Source: Haloarcula amylovorans (lineage in GTDB: Archaea > Halobacteriota > Halobacteria > Halobacteriales > Haloarculaceae). Taken from it: a stretch of DNA of 64,000 nucleotides. A program made the translations under genes and the position numbers. The DNA is taken from assembly GCF_004681185.1 (NCBI RefSeq), contig NZ_SRIF01000002.1, positions 1,175,456 through 1,239,455 on the forward strand, written 5' to 3'. The first letter of the stretch is position 1; every line of letters begins with the position of its first letter. Under the pieces are notes generated by a model that was not told the origin of the DNA, did no database searches, and saw only the letters and a program-made list of their open reading frames with translations. Positions 49,273-57,929 of this stretch are shown here, one piece after another.

Positions 49273-52200
49273 ATGTCTGAACAACCGGTCGTCCTCCACG
49301 TCCGCCCGGAGCGGGTGGCGGACGGCGTGCAGTCGCTCTCACTGGAGAGCGAGATGGGACTCTCAGTGACAGCGGTCACGTCGCGCGAAGCGGCCCTGGA
49401 AACGCTGTCGACTATCGATCCCGACTACCTCGTCTGCGAGCACGCTCCAGAAGACGGTCTCGACGGCCTCGGAGTGTTGGACACCATTGGCGGTGTCCGT
49501 CCGGGTCTCCCGGTGTTGCTCTGTACCGAGGAACCGGACGGTCAAGTAGCGGCCGAAGCGACCCGCCGCGGCGTCGCCGAGTACGTCCCCCGAAGTGAGA
49601 CTGACCCGGCGAACCGAGTCCGAACGCTCGCAGCGGCCGACGAGAGCATCACGGCGACGACGGCCCCGGAACACGCCGTCGAATCGACCACCGAATCGCT
49701 CCGGGAACTAACCCGACTCGCCGCGGACGAGGACCGAACGGAGACCGAGACCATCGAGGGGGTCTTGCGACTCGGGGCCGAGCGACTCGACCTCTCGCTG
49801 GGATATCTCGGTCGTATCGAGGGCGATACCTACGAGATAGAACACCTCGTCGGTGACCACGCGTTCATCAGGACGGGCGCGTCGACTCCCCTCTCGGCGA
49901 CGTACTGTGAACACACCGCCAAGAGTAACACGCTTTTTCCCATCCACGACGCGGCGGTGGGCTGGGGCGACCACCCCGCCTATCAGGTCGGCGGTATCGC
50001 CTGTTACCTCGGGGGGCGGGTATCGGTCAACGGCGAGACCTACGGGACGGTATGTTTTGCCGACGAGGAGCCGCGAGCGGAACCCTTTACCGACGCCGAG
50101 CGGGCGTTCGTCGAACTGCTCATCCAATGGGTCAGCGACGAGCTCGAACGCCGTCGCCGCGAGACGGAACTAGAGCGGTACGAGGACATAATCGAGGCTG
50201 TCGACGACGGGGTCTACGCCCTCGATTCCGAGGGGAACTTCCTCTTCGTCAACGAGGCGATGACCGCCCTCACGGGCTACGAGGCCGAGACGCTACTCGG
50301 TTCGCATACCGGGACCATCAAATCACCCGCAGTGGTCGAGAAGGCCGAAGGCATCGTTCGAGAGATGATCTTCGAGGACCGCGACGAGGAAGAGACGTTC
50401 GACCTCTCGATTCAGCGAGCCGAGAGCGAGAATTTCCCCGCCGAAGACCACATGACCGTTCTCTGGGACGACGACGGCCGCTTCGAAGGGACCGCGGGGG
50501 TTATCCGCGACATCACCGAGCGAAAGGAGCGAGAGCTCGAATTGCGGGAGGCCAACCGGCGCATCGAGCAGATTCTCGGACGCATCGGCGCGGCGTTCTT
50601 CGCGGTGGACGACGACTGGAATCTGACCTACTGGAACGCACAGGCGGAGGCGGTGCTGGGCCGAGACGCTGAAGCGGTGATGGGCGAGAACTTCTGGAAG
50701 ATGTTCCCCGACGCGACCGACTCCGCCTTCTTCGAGTCGTATCGCGAGGCGATGCGCTCACAGGAACCGGTCGTCTTCGAGGAGTATTACCCGCCGGCCG
50801 AGAAGTGGTTCCGGGTCAATGCCTACCCCTCGACCGACGGTCTCTCGGTGTACTTCCACGACATCACCGACCAGAAGGAACGCGACCGAAAGCTCTCCGG
50901 CCTGCTCGAAACGACGCGGTCACTGATGCACGCCCACACCGAAACCGAGGTCGCGGAGACCGTCGTCGAAGCCGCGGAGTCCGAACTCGGATTCGACCTC
51001 AATCTCGTCAGGCTGTACGATGACGAGGCGGAGACGCTGTATCCGGTCGCTTCGACGGACGGGATGCCCGACCGCCCGATATACGACGCCGACGAAGCGT
51101 TTCCGGGCGGGGCCTTCCAGCGCGGCGAAATCGTCCGTGTCGATGATTTCGACCACGTGGATAACTACGACGACCGAAACGCGAACGCCGCGATGTACGT
51201 TCCCATCGGTGACCACGGCGTGTTGAGCGTCGCCACGACCGAGGAAGCGGCCTTCGACGAGGCGGACGTATCGGTCGCCGAGATTCTCGCCTCGAACGCG
51301 GCGGCGGCGCTCTCCCGCGTCGAACGCGAAGATGATCTCCGACGATACGAAGCCGTTGTCGAGAACGTCCGTGACATGGTGTACGTCCTAGACGAGGACG
51401 GCACGTTCCAGCTCGCTACCGAACCGCTGGCCGAGTGGCTGGGTTTCGAACGCGAGGCGATGCTCGGGGAACACCCGAGCGACTTCCTCGACCAGCAAGA
51501 CGTAGCGACCTTCGACCGCCACATCCGCGAGATGCAGGCGGACAGTGGAGAGACGAGCAGACAACTGGAAACCTCGCTGGTGACAGCCGACGGCGCGGAG
51601 CGTCCCGCAGAGGTCGAGGTGTCGCTCATCGACCACGACCAGTTCCGTGGCACCGTCGGCGTCGTCCGCGACCGAACCGAACTCGTCGAGGCCCGCGAGG
51701 ACCTGCGAGACGAACGGGACCGCTTCTCGTACCTGTTCAACAACCTCCCCGACGCCGTCGCCGAGACGGAGGTCAGCGACGACCAGCCCCTCGTCCGCTC
51801 CGTGAACCCCGCATTCACCGAGGTATTCGGGCTGGACCACACAGCGGTCCTCGACGAGAGTCTCGACGAACTCGTCCAGCCACCGACCGAGACAGCGAGC
51901 GATGAAGCGTCACGGCTCACCGACTTCGACGGCGACGAGGCGGTTCGAACGGCCGAGATTCGCCGCCGCACCGCCGACGGCTTCCGCGACTTCCTCTTTC
52001 GGGGTATCCCGTACCGCCGCGACGACAGGCGCGTCTGGGGCTTTTGCATTTACACTGACATCACCGACCAGAAAGAGCGCGAGCGCCGACTGGAGGTACT
52101 CAACCGCGTCCTCCGGCACAACCTCCGTAACGACCTGACGGTGGTGATGGGGTTCGCCGACGAACTGGCTACCCGCCTCACCGACGAGGACCACCTTTCC

Positions 52201-52731
52201 TTGCTCGACCGTCTCCAGCAGAAGGCCGCCGACGTCGCCGCGCTCAGTGACCGCGCCCGCGAGATAGAGCGTTCTATCCGGCGGGACGACGCCGGGAACA
52301 AGCCCGTCCCCGTCGTCGATGCCGTCACGTCGCTCGTGGACACCTACGAGCGCAACCACGGTGTGACCGTCGAGATGGACGTTCCGGAGACGGACGCCCG
52401 GACGGCCGACGGCCGCTTCACCCGAGTCGTCGAGGAGTTGTTGAACAACAGCGTCGAGCACGCGGGTTCGGACCCCGCCCTCTCGATAGACATCGCGACG
52501 ACCGAACAACGAGTGACAGTCACGGTCGCGGACGACGGGCCGGGGATTCCGGCCCACGAACTCGACGTGTTGACCGGTGAGGAACCGATCACGCAACTCA
52601 GCCACAGCAGCGGGCTGGGGCTCTGGCTCGTCGTCTGGATGACGGAGTCCTACGGCGGGACGGTGACGTTCGACGGAACGGACGAAACTGGGACGGTCGT
52701 GACGCTTACACTCCCCCGAGCGGACGACTAG
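49273..52731 (+). CDS. Multi-PAS/GAF sensor histidine kinase with pseudo-receiver
   Basis: This 1152-residue soluble kinase starts at ATG 49273. Its domains in order are a receiver-like domain (about 5-120, the phospho-acceptor position reads YLVCEHAPE, so Asp is replaced by Glu), GAF (about 155-295), PAS (about 297-420), PAS (about 425-540), GAF (about 545-685), PAS (about 690-805), PAS (about 812-935), HisKA with His949 in VLRHNLRND, and HATPase_c with NNSVEH and VADDGPGIP and GLGLWLV. There is no TM helix, so it senses an intracellular signal. A response regulator is convergent at its end. Confidence 0.93.
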   Translation: MSEQPVVLHVRPERVADGVQSLSLESEMGLSVTAVTSREAALETLSTIDPDYLVCEHAPEDGLDGLGVLDTIGGVRPGLPVLLCTEEPDGQVAAEATRRGVAEYVPRSETDPANRVRTLAAADESITATTAPEHAVESTTESLRELTRLAADEDRTETETIEGVLRLGAERLDLSLGYLGRIEGDTYEIEHLVGDHAFIRTGASTPLSATYCEHTAKSNTLFPIHDAAVGWGDHPAYQVGGIACYLGGRVSVNGETYGTVCFADEEPRAEPFTDAERAFVELLIQWVSDELERRRRETELERYEDIIEAVDDGVYALDSEGNFLFVNEAMTALTGYEAETLLGSHTGTIKSPAVVEKAEGIVREMIFEDRDEEETFDLSIQRAESENFPAEDHMTVLWDDDGRFEGTAGVIRDITERKERELELREANRRIEQILGRIGAAFFAVDDDWNLTYWNAQAEAVLGRDAEAVMGENFWKMFPDATDSAFFESYREAMRSQEPVVFEEYYPPAEKWFRVNAYPSTDGLSVYFHDITDQKERDRKLSGLLETTRSLMHAHTETEVAETVVEAAESELGFDLNLVRLYDDEAETLYPVASTDGMPDRPIYDADEAFPGGAFQRGEIVRVDDFDHVDNYDDRNANAAMYVPIGDHGVLSVATTEEAAFDEADVSVAEILASNAAAALSRVEREDDLRRYEAVVENVRDMVYVLDEDGTFQLATEPLAEWLGFEREAMLGEHPSDFLDQQDVATFDRHIREMQADSGETSRQLETSLVTADGAERPAEVEVSLIDHDQFRGTVGVVRDRTELVEAREDLRDERDRFSYLFNNLPDAVAETEVSDDQPLVRSVNPAFTEVFGLDHTAVLDESLDELVQPPTETASDEASRLTDFDGDEAVRTAEIRRRTADGFRDFLFRGIPYRRDDRRVWGFCIYTDITDQKERERRLEVLNRVLRHNLRNDLTVVMGFADELATRLTDEDHLSLLDRLQQKAADVAALSDRAREIERSIRRDDAGNKPVPVVDAVTSLVDTYERNHGVTVEMDVPETDARTADGRFTRVVEELLNNSVEHAGSDPALSIDIATTEQRVTVTVADDGPGIPAHELDVLTGEEPITQLSHSSGLGLWLVVWMTESYGGTVTFDGTDETGTVVTLTLPRADD

Positions 52732-53096
52732 ACCGACTCTCGGACCCGGTCGGCGAGGACATCGTACTGTTCGGTCCCCGTCCCTTTCTGGACGAAGCCG
52801 GTGACACCGGCTTCCTCGGCCTCGGGCTGCACGTCTTCGGGTTCGCGAGCGCTGAACAGCAGGAAGGGGAGCGTCCCGTCGTGTTCTCGAATCGCCGTAC
52901 AGAGCTCGATACCGTCGAGTTTCGGCATCTTGTAGTCACTGACGACGGCGGCGTACTCGCCCGACAGTGCCATCTCCAGTGCCGTCTCTGGGTCGGCTTC
53001 CATCGTCACTTCGAGGTCGTCTTCGCGCGCAAGGAAGGTCCCCACGATCTCGAGTACGTCCCGGTCTTCGTCCACCACTAGTACCTCCACGGTCAT
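52728..53096 (-). CDS. Stand-alone response regulator (receiver domain)
   Basis: This 122-residue single receiver has the acidic pocket (VVDEDRD), phospho-acceptor Asp54 in VVSDYKMP, Ser/Thr in LFSARE and Lys in GFVQKGTGTE. There is no output domain, so it must act by protein contact or as a phosphate sink. It ends four bases inside the convergent kinase gene, which makes it a likely but unproven partner. Confidence 0.92.
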   Translation of the reverse strand: MTVEVLVVDEDRDVLEIVGTFLAREDDLEVTMEADPETALEMALSGEYAAVVSDYKMPKLDGIELCTAIREHDGTLPFLLFSAREPEDVQPEAEEAGVTGFVQKGTGTEQYDVLADRVRESV

Positions 53097-53134
53097 CGAC
53101 TAGCCTTCGTCGCTACTGGCGTAAAATACCTCTG

Positions 53135-53359
53135 TCACTGCATCCCATCCAGGTCGACGAACGCCGACCGGTCGGCGCTGAGCCACGTCGACATCCGAGC
53201 GACGCCGGACAGGCCCGGCGGATAGACGGTACAGCGGTCCGGTCCGTCGGTGTACTGCACCACGGTCATGGACAGTTCCACGTCGGCGCGCTCTGGAGAA
53301 GTGCGGGTGTCGTCCGCCACCCAGTCCGGTTCGGTGCTCATTGCCTCTACGCGTGGCAT
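53135..53359 (-). CDS. Small haloarchaeal protein, DUF7511-like
   Basis: This 74-residue frame starts at ATG 53359, or at the second ATG (53341, MSTEPDWVADD), which gives 68 residues. The segment DGPDRCTVYPPGLSGVARMS, followed by TWLSADRSAFVDLDGM, matches the haloarchaeal DUF7511 pattern as I recall it. The function is unknown. It precedes the third copy of the palindromic element. Confidence 0.6.
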   Translation of the reverse strand: MPRVEAMSTEPDWVADDTRTSPERADVELSMTVVQYTDGPDRCTVYPPGLSGVARMSTWLSADRSAFVDLDGMQ

Positions 53360-53408
53360 CGATAACCACTCCTAAAACGGCTGCTAAGAACTCTCTGTAG
53401 GGCTATTG

Positions 53409-53488
53409 ATACGGACTGCGGTAGTCCGAACCGGAACGATCGTGCAACCGCGTCCGGTCGCCCGGAAAATAGCGACGGCAGTCCGTAT
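53409..53488 (+). repeat. ~80-bp inverted-repeat element, copy 3
   Basis: ATACGGACTGCGGTAG (53409-53424) faces CGACGGCAGTCCGTAT (53473-53488) with two mismatches. The ends TTGATACGG and CCGTATGAG match the outer bases of copies 1 and 2 in the same orientation. Its core contains ACCGGAACGATCGTGCAACCG, similar to copy 1. Confidence 0.7.
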
Positions 53489-53495
53489 GAGTCGT

Positions 53496-53666
53496 CTATG
53501 CGGCCTGACCGGTGTCGACTTCGCCGTCGATACGGACGAATCCGTAGTCACACTCCGGACAGTGCCACTTGACCTTCGTTCCGAGGTGCATCGTCGTGCT
53601 TGCGACCTTCCAGAAGTCACGGTACTCCTCACACTCCGGGCAGTAGTGTTCCAGTTCGAGGCTCAT
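53496..53666 (-). CDS. Small zinc beta-ribbon protein (DUF7838-like)
   Basis: This 56-residue protein starts at ATG 53666. It holds two CPEC motifs (YCPECEEYRDFW and WHCPECDYGFV), a compact zinc ribbon. Haloarchaea encode many such small zinc-finger proteins; this one matches what I recall as DUF7838. The partner could be RNA or a larger protein. It lies on the opposite strand just before msrA. Confidence 0.78.
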   Translation of the reverse strand: MSLELEHYCPECEEYRDFWKVASTTMHLGTKVKWHCPECDYGFVRIDGEVDTGQAA

Positions 53667-53758
53667 GGACGCTGGTTTCGAGCGCGGCCAATTGAAGCTC
53701 CCGGTTTCGCGGGCGGGGAGACCCCAACAGGCAAACCGACGGGGCACCGAGCGAACGT

Positions 53759-54418
53759 ATGGCATCTGACCCGACGCGGCCATCGGCGCTCTCACTCGAC
53801 GCCGAGGCCATCTCGCCGAGCGAAACGGCGACGGCGACGTTCGGCATGGGCTGTTTCTGGGGGCCCGACGCCCGGTTCGGCGCGATGCCGGGCGTCGTTC
53901 GCACGCGCGTCGGCTACGCCGGCGGCGACGACACGGACCCCAGCTACTACTCGCTCGGCGACCACACCGAGGTCGTTCAGGTCGCATACGACCCCGAAAA
54001 GCGCTCCTACGAGGACCTACTGGACGTGTTCTGGGAGAATCACAGTCCGTTCTCCGCCCCGCACAAGCGACAGTACCGCGGCATCGTATTGGCTCACAAC
54101 GGCGAACAGCGCGAGGCCGCAACCGCCTCGCAGGCAGCTCTCGAAGACCGAACCGGAAAGGCCGTCCAGACCGAAATCGAGTCACTCGACGGCTTCTATC
54201 CTGCCGAAGCCTACCACCAGAAGTACGAACTCCGCTCGACGCCCGTCGTGAGCGACGAACTCGAATCGCTGTACGGTCCGGCGTTCGTCGAATCGACGGT
54301 GGCCGCTCGTCTCAACGGCTTCGTCGCGGGCCACGGCGACGAGGAGCGGCGACGCGCCGTCCTCGCGGACGTGGACCTCTCGCCGGCGGCCCTCTCGGAA
54401 GTCCGGCGACGGCTCTGA
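53759..54418 (+). CDS. msrA: Peptide methionine sulfoxide reductase A
   Basis: This 219-residue enzyme repairs the S-form of methionine sulfoxide. The active site GCFWG has Cys32, and GYAGGDDTDPSYYSLGDHTE and YHQKYELR are conserved. The C-terminal extension of about 50 residues (after YGPAFVESTVAARLNGF) is more than the usual bacterial MsrA but is seen in haloarchaea. Confidence 0.94.
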   Translation: MASDPTRPSALSLDAEAISPSETATATFGMGCFWGPDARFGAMPGVVRTRVGYAGGDDTDPSYYSLGDHTEVVQVAYDPEKRSYEDLLDVFWENHSPFSAPHKRQYRGIVLAHNGEQREAATASQAALEDRTGKAVQTEIESLDGFYPAEAYHQKYELRSTPVVSDELESLYGPAFVESTVAARLNGFVAGHGDEERRRAVLADVDLSPAALSEVRRRL

Positions 54419-54474
54419 GGCGGCCTCGAACCGGCCGCCCCCGGCTATAAGGCCGTGGCATGCCCATCTCGGGT

Positions 54475-55011
54475 ATGCCCATCTACACTGGCCGGGGCGA
54501 CCAGGGACAGACCGACCTCCGGAACATGGAGCGAGTGTCGAAAGACTCCCGGCGCATCGAGGCCTACGGTACCGTCGACGAGGTGAACGCGCTGGTCGGT
54601 GTCGTCCGCCCTACCGGGCACGACGACATCGACAAACACCTCCGGGAGATACAGAACCACCTCCACATCGTGCAGGCTGACTTCGCTAACCCGCAGCCCG
54701 ACGAAGACGACCCACGGATTACCGAGGACCACGTAGACGAGATCGAGGACATCGTCGACGAGGCCAACGAGGAACTCGACCCGCTTCAGTCCTTTATCCT
54801 GCCGTCCGGGTCCGAACCCGGCGCGAAACTGCACCACGCGCGGGCGGTCTGTCGGCGGGCCGAGCGCCGCGCCGTCTCGTTTTCCGCCGAGGAAGCGGGC
54901 GTCAACGAGACGGCCATCGTCTACCTCAATCGTCTCTCGGACGCGCTGTTCACGCTCGCGCGACTGGTCAACAAGCGCGAGGGCGTCCGCGAGGAGAACC
55001 CCGAATACTGA
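54475..55011 (+). CDS. Cob(I)yrinic acid a,c-diamide adenosyltransferase (PduO type)
   Basis: This 178-residue enzyme adenosylates cobalamin. I start at ATG 54475 (MPIYTGRGDQGQ), the usual family opening, rather than ATG 54460. The GTVDEVNALVGVVR helix, LPSGSEPGAKLHHARAVCRR and YLNRLSDALFTLARLVN are the typical ATP- and corrinoid-binding segments. No other cobalamin gene is near. Confidence 0.94.
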   Translation: MPIYTGRGDQGQTDLRNMERVSKDSRRIEAYGTVDEVNALVGVVRPTGHDDIDKHLREIQNHLHIVQADFANPQPDEDDPRITEDHVDEIEDIVDEANEELDPLQSFILPSGSEPGAKLHHARAVCRRAERRAVSFSAEEAGVNETAIVYLNRLSDALFTLARLVNKREGVREENPEY

Positions 55012-55052
55012 GTCCCACGAACGACTTTTCACGATCGACGCCGACCATCTGC

Positions 55053-55913
55053 ATGTCGATGTCTGATACACGTTCTCCGGACGTCAGGACGCGTGGTCCG
55101 GACGACGACCCGGCCGTGACCGTCGTCGCCGGCGTCCACGGCGACGAACCGAGCGGCGTGCACGCCGTCGAACGAGTCCTCGACGCGGGCCACGAGTTCC
55201 AGCGACCGGTCCAGTTCGTCATCGCACACCCGGAGGCAGTCGACGCCGACCAGCGGTATCTCGACGTGGACATGAACCGGGTGTTTCCGGGCGACCGAGA
55301 CAGTGACGACCGGGAACGACGACTCGCAGCAGAACTGCTCGATGTCGTCGGCGAGACGCCGACGCTCTCCCTGCATGCGACCCACTCGCAAGTGGACCCA
55401 ATCGCGCTGGTCTCCCGCGAGTTCCCGCGAGCGGTGGAGACGGCGGCGAGACTGCCCACGCCGACGGTGGTCGATACGACCGACGCTGTCGACGGCGCAC
55501 TGAACCGGTTCGGCGATGTCGTCACTGTCGAGACCGGCCAACAGCGAACCGAGGCCGCGACCGAGTCCGGCGTCCTGTTCATCGAGGCGTTCCTCCGTCT
55601 CCACGACGCGCTTCCGGGCGTCGTCAACGACGCCGCGCCGACGTTCTACCAGGAGGACAGCGCCGTCGAGAAGCCCGCGAGCGCCTCGCCCCATGCCACC
55701 TGTAGCGACGTGTACGAGCTGAAAGTGAAGAACTTCGAGCAAGTGCCGACTGGCACCGTCTGGGCCACCGTCGACGGCGAGGAACTGGTCGCCGAGGAGG
55801 CGTTCGTCCCGATCCTCATGTCCGAGTGCGGCTATCAAGACATCTTCGGCTACAAGGGACATATCGCCGGTGAGACGCTCTCAGAAGCCCGCGAGCACTG
55901 GGGGCTTGAGTAA
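55053..55913 (+). CDS. Succinylglutamate desuccinylase / aspartoacylase family
   Basis: This 286-residue M14-like zinc enzyme starts at ATG 55053 (or at ATG 55059). The metal ligands are in VAGVHGDEPSG (His and Glu) and SLHATHSQ (His), with DVDMNRVFPGD between. The substrate may be an N-acyl amino acid. The C-terminal beta domain is present. It stands alone, without an arginine catabolism cluster. Confidence 0.86.
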   Translation: MSMSDTRSPDVRTRGPDDDPAVTVVAGVHGDEPSGVHAVERVLDAGHEFQRPVQFVIAHPEAVDADQRYLDVDMNRVFPGDRDSDDRERRLAAELLDVVGETPTLSLHATHSQVDPIALVSREFPRAVETAARLPTPTVVDTTDAVDGALNRFGDVVTVETGQQRTEAATESGVLFIEAFLRLHDALPGVVNDAAPTFYQEDSAVEKPASASPHATCSDVYELKVKNFEQVPTGTVWATVDGEELVAEEAFVPILMSECGYQDIFGYKGHIAGETLSEAREHWGLE

Positions 55914-55954
55914 GCCGGGCGTGGGCATTTATCCGTCGGTTCTCTAAGGAGGGT

Positions 55955-56584
55955 ATGTCACAACAGCCGGACGCAGCGGAGTTGCCGACGAGCAGCGACC
56001 TTCCGGATAGCCCGATTCACACGACTGGGACAGACCACCTCACTATCGTGGGTAGCAACGCCGAGGACACGATCGCGTACTACCGAGATTTACTGGGGAT
56101 GCCGCTGGTGATGCGACAGCCGAACCTCGACGACCCGGACTCGACGCATCTCTTCTTCGACGCCGGGGACGGTCGCATCCTGACCTTCTTCGTCGGCGAC
56201 CGGACCTCGGACCCGCGGCCGGTCCAACCGACGGTCGGCGGCGTCCACCACATCTCTGTCAGCGTCGACCCCGAGAAGTTCCGCGAGATGCGCGAGGCAC
56301 TGACTGAGGCTGGACGGCAGTTCAGCGAGTTCGACCGGGGGATCTTCCACTCGGTGTACACCCGGGACCACAACGGGCTACTGGTCGAACTAGCGGCCGA
56401 CAGATACGACATCCCCGACGACCGTCGGGGTGAGGTGATGGCCATCGCCCAGCGTCTCCGCGAGGAAGACGGAGCGGACTACGCGAAGGACGAGCACGTA
56501 GAGGCGGCGCTCGAAGAACTCGGCCTGCCGGCCGAAGCGTACGACCTCCCCGACGCCGACGGCGGCGCTGGCGGCCTCCGATAG
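55955..56584 (+). CDS. VOC (glyoxalase/dioxygenase) family protein
   Basis: This 209-residue protein has one full VOC repeat pair (about residues 25-150) with metal-ligand candidates His28 in TTGTDHLTIVG, His106 in GGVHHISVSV and Glu153 in GLLVELAADRYD. The C-terminus is an acidic helical tail. It may be a glyoxalase or ring-cleaving dioxygenase. The substrate is unknown. Confidence 0.84.
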   Translation: MSQQPDAAELPTSSDLPDSPIHTTGTDHLTIVGSNAEDTIAYYRDLLGMPLVMRQPNLDDPDSTHLFFDAGDGRILTFFVGDRTSDPRPVQPTVGGVHHISVSVDPEKFREMREALTEAGRQFSEFDRGIFHSVYTRDHNGLLVELAADRYDIPDDRRGEVMAIAQRLREEDGADYAKDEHVEAALEELGLPAEAYDLPDADGGAGGLR

Positions 56585-56653
56585 GGACCAGTCAGCAGGC
56601 CACCGTCAGCCTGTCCCACAGATTATTGTACGACGGTCACCTCTCACACGGCG

Positions 56654-56833
56654 ATGACAGCGACGTTCGAACTCTACACGGACTCGGCCGGCGACTGGCG
56701 GTGGCGACTGCGCCACTCGAACGGGAACATCGTCGCGGACAGCGGCGAGGGGTACACGAGCAAGGCGAAGGCTAAGCAGGGCATCCGGAGCGTGAAGTCC
56801 AACGCGTCGGACGCCGAAATCGAGGAGGTGTGA
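56654..56833 (+). CDS. HVO_2922 family small protein (DUF1508/YegP-like)
   Basis: This 59-residue protein runs from ATG 56654 to TGA 56833. It reads MTATFELYTDSAGDWRWRLR, then NGNIVADSGEGYTSKAKAKQ, which is the DUF1508/YegP fold seen in haloarchaeal HVO_2922. The usual protein has one or two such repeats; here there is one. The role is unknown. It lies 69 bases after the VOC stop and 59 before mvaD. Confidence 0.85.
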   Translation: MTATFELYTDSAGDWRWRLRHSNGNIVADSGEGYTSKAKAKQGIRSVKSNASDAEIEEV

Positions 56834-56892
56834 GGTGACGCGCGGTCGCGTGGGTTCGCAATAGCAAAGTGACCGGCCCGGAAGGGTGAGGT

Positions 56893-57867
56893 ATGAAAGC
56901 AACCGCGAAGGCCCACCCGATTCAGGGGTTGGTCAAGTACCACGGGATGCGAGACGAGGAACTCCGACTCCCGTACCACGACAGCATCTCCGTCTGTACC
57001 GCGCCGAGTCACTCGAAGACGACAGCCGAGTTCGACCCCGACCTCGACGGTGACAGCTACGTCATCGACGGGGAGACGGTCACGGGCCGGGGAGCCGAAC
57101 GCATCGACGCCGTCGTCGAGCACGTCCGCGAGCTGGCGGGAATCGACCACGCGGTCCGCTTCGAGTCCGCGAACGACTTCCCGACCAACATCGGCTTTGG
57201 CTCCTCTTCCTCCGGTTTTGCCGCCGCCGCGATGGCGCTGGTCGAGGCCGCCGGTCTGGAGATGACCCGCCCGGAGATTTCGACGGTCGCCCGCCGTGGC
57301 TCTTCCTCCGCAGCCCGCGCCGTCACGGGGGCGTTCTCGCACCTGCGGACGGGGATGAACGACAAGGATTGCCGGAGCGAACGCATCGAGACCGACCTCG
57401 AAGACGACCTGCGAATCGTCGCGGGGATGGTCCCTTCCTACAAGGAGACTGAAGCAGCCCACAAAGAGGCGGCCGACAGCCACATGTTCGAAGGTCGGAT
57501 GGCCCACATCCACGGCCAGATTTCGGACATGCGTGACGCCCTCTACGACGCCGACTTCGACCGGGCGTTCGAACTGGCAGAGCACGACTCCCTCTCGCTG
57601 GCGGCGACGACGATGACCGGTCCCGCTGGATGGGTGTACTGGCAACCCCGAACCATCGAGATATTCAACGCCGTGCGCGAACTGCGCAACGAGGAAGACG
57701 TGCCAGTGTACTTCTCCGTCGACACCGGCGCGAGCGTCTACATCAATACCACCGAGCAATACGTCGACCGGGTCGAGGAGACGGTCGCCGACTGCGGCGT
57801 CGACACCCGCGTCTGGGGCGTCGGCGGACCCGCCCGCGTCCTCGACGAAGACGAGGCGCTGTTCTAA
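56893..57867 (+). CDS. mvaD: Phosphomevalonate decarboxylase
   Basis: This 324-residue GHMP-family enzyme decarboxylates mevalonate phosphate in the haloarchaeal mevalonate pathway, leading to isopentenyl phosphate. The opening KAHPIQGLVKYHGMRD and the glycine-rich nucleotide loop FGSSSSGFAAAAMAL are distinct. The AVTGAFSHLRTG segment contains the catalytic Arg/Asp region. In haloarchaea this protein uses phosphomevalonate rather than diphosphomevalonate, so the older name is misleading. Confidence 0.92.
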   Translation: MKATAKAHPIQGLVKYHGMRDEELRLPYHDSISVCTAPSHSKTTAEFDPDLDGDSYVIDGETVTGRGAERIDAVVEHVRELAGIDHAVRFESANDFPTNIGFGSSSSGFAAAAMALVEAAGLEMTRPEISTVARRGSSSAARAVTGAFSHLRTGMNDKDCRSERIETDLEDDLRIVAGMVPSYKETEAAHKEAADSHMFEGRMAHIHGQISDMRDALYDADFDRAFELAEHDSLSLAATTMTGPAGWVYWQPRTIEIFNAVRELRNEEDVPVYFSVDTGASVYINTTEQYVDRVEETVADCGVDTRVWGVGGPARVLDEDEALF

Positions 57868-57929
57868 GTTCCCAATTTTGACGCTTGGGCTGGAACAGGA
57901 CTATCCCGCTCCGGACCGAACTTCGGGCC

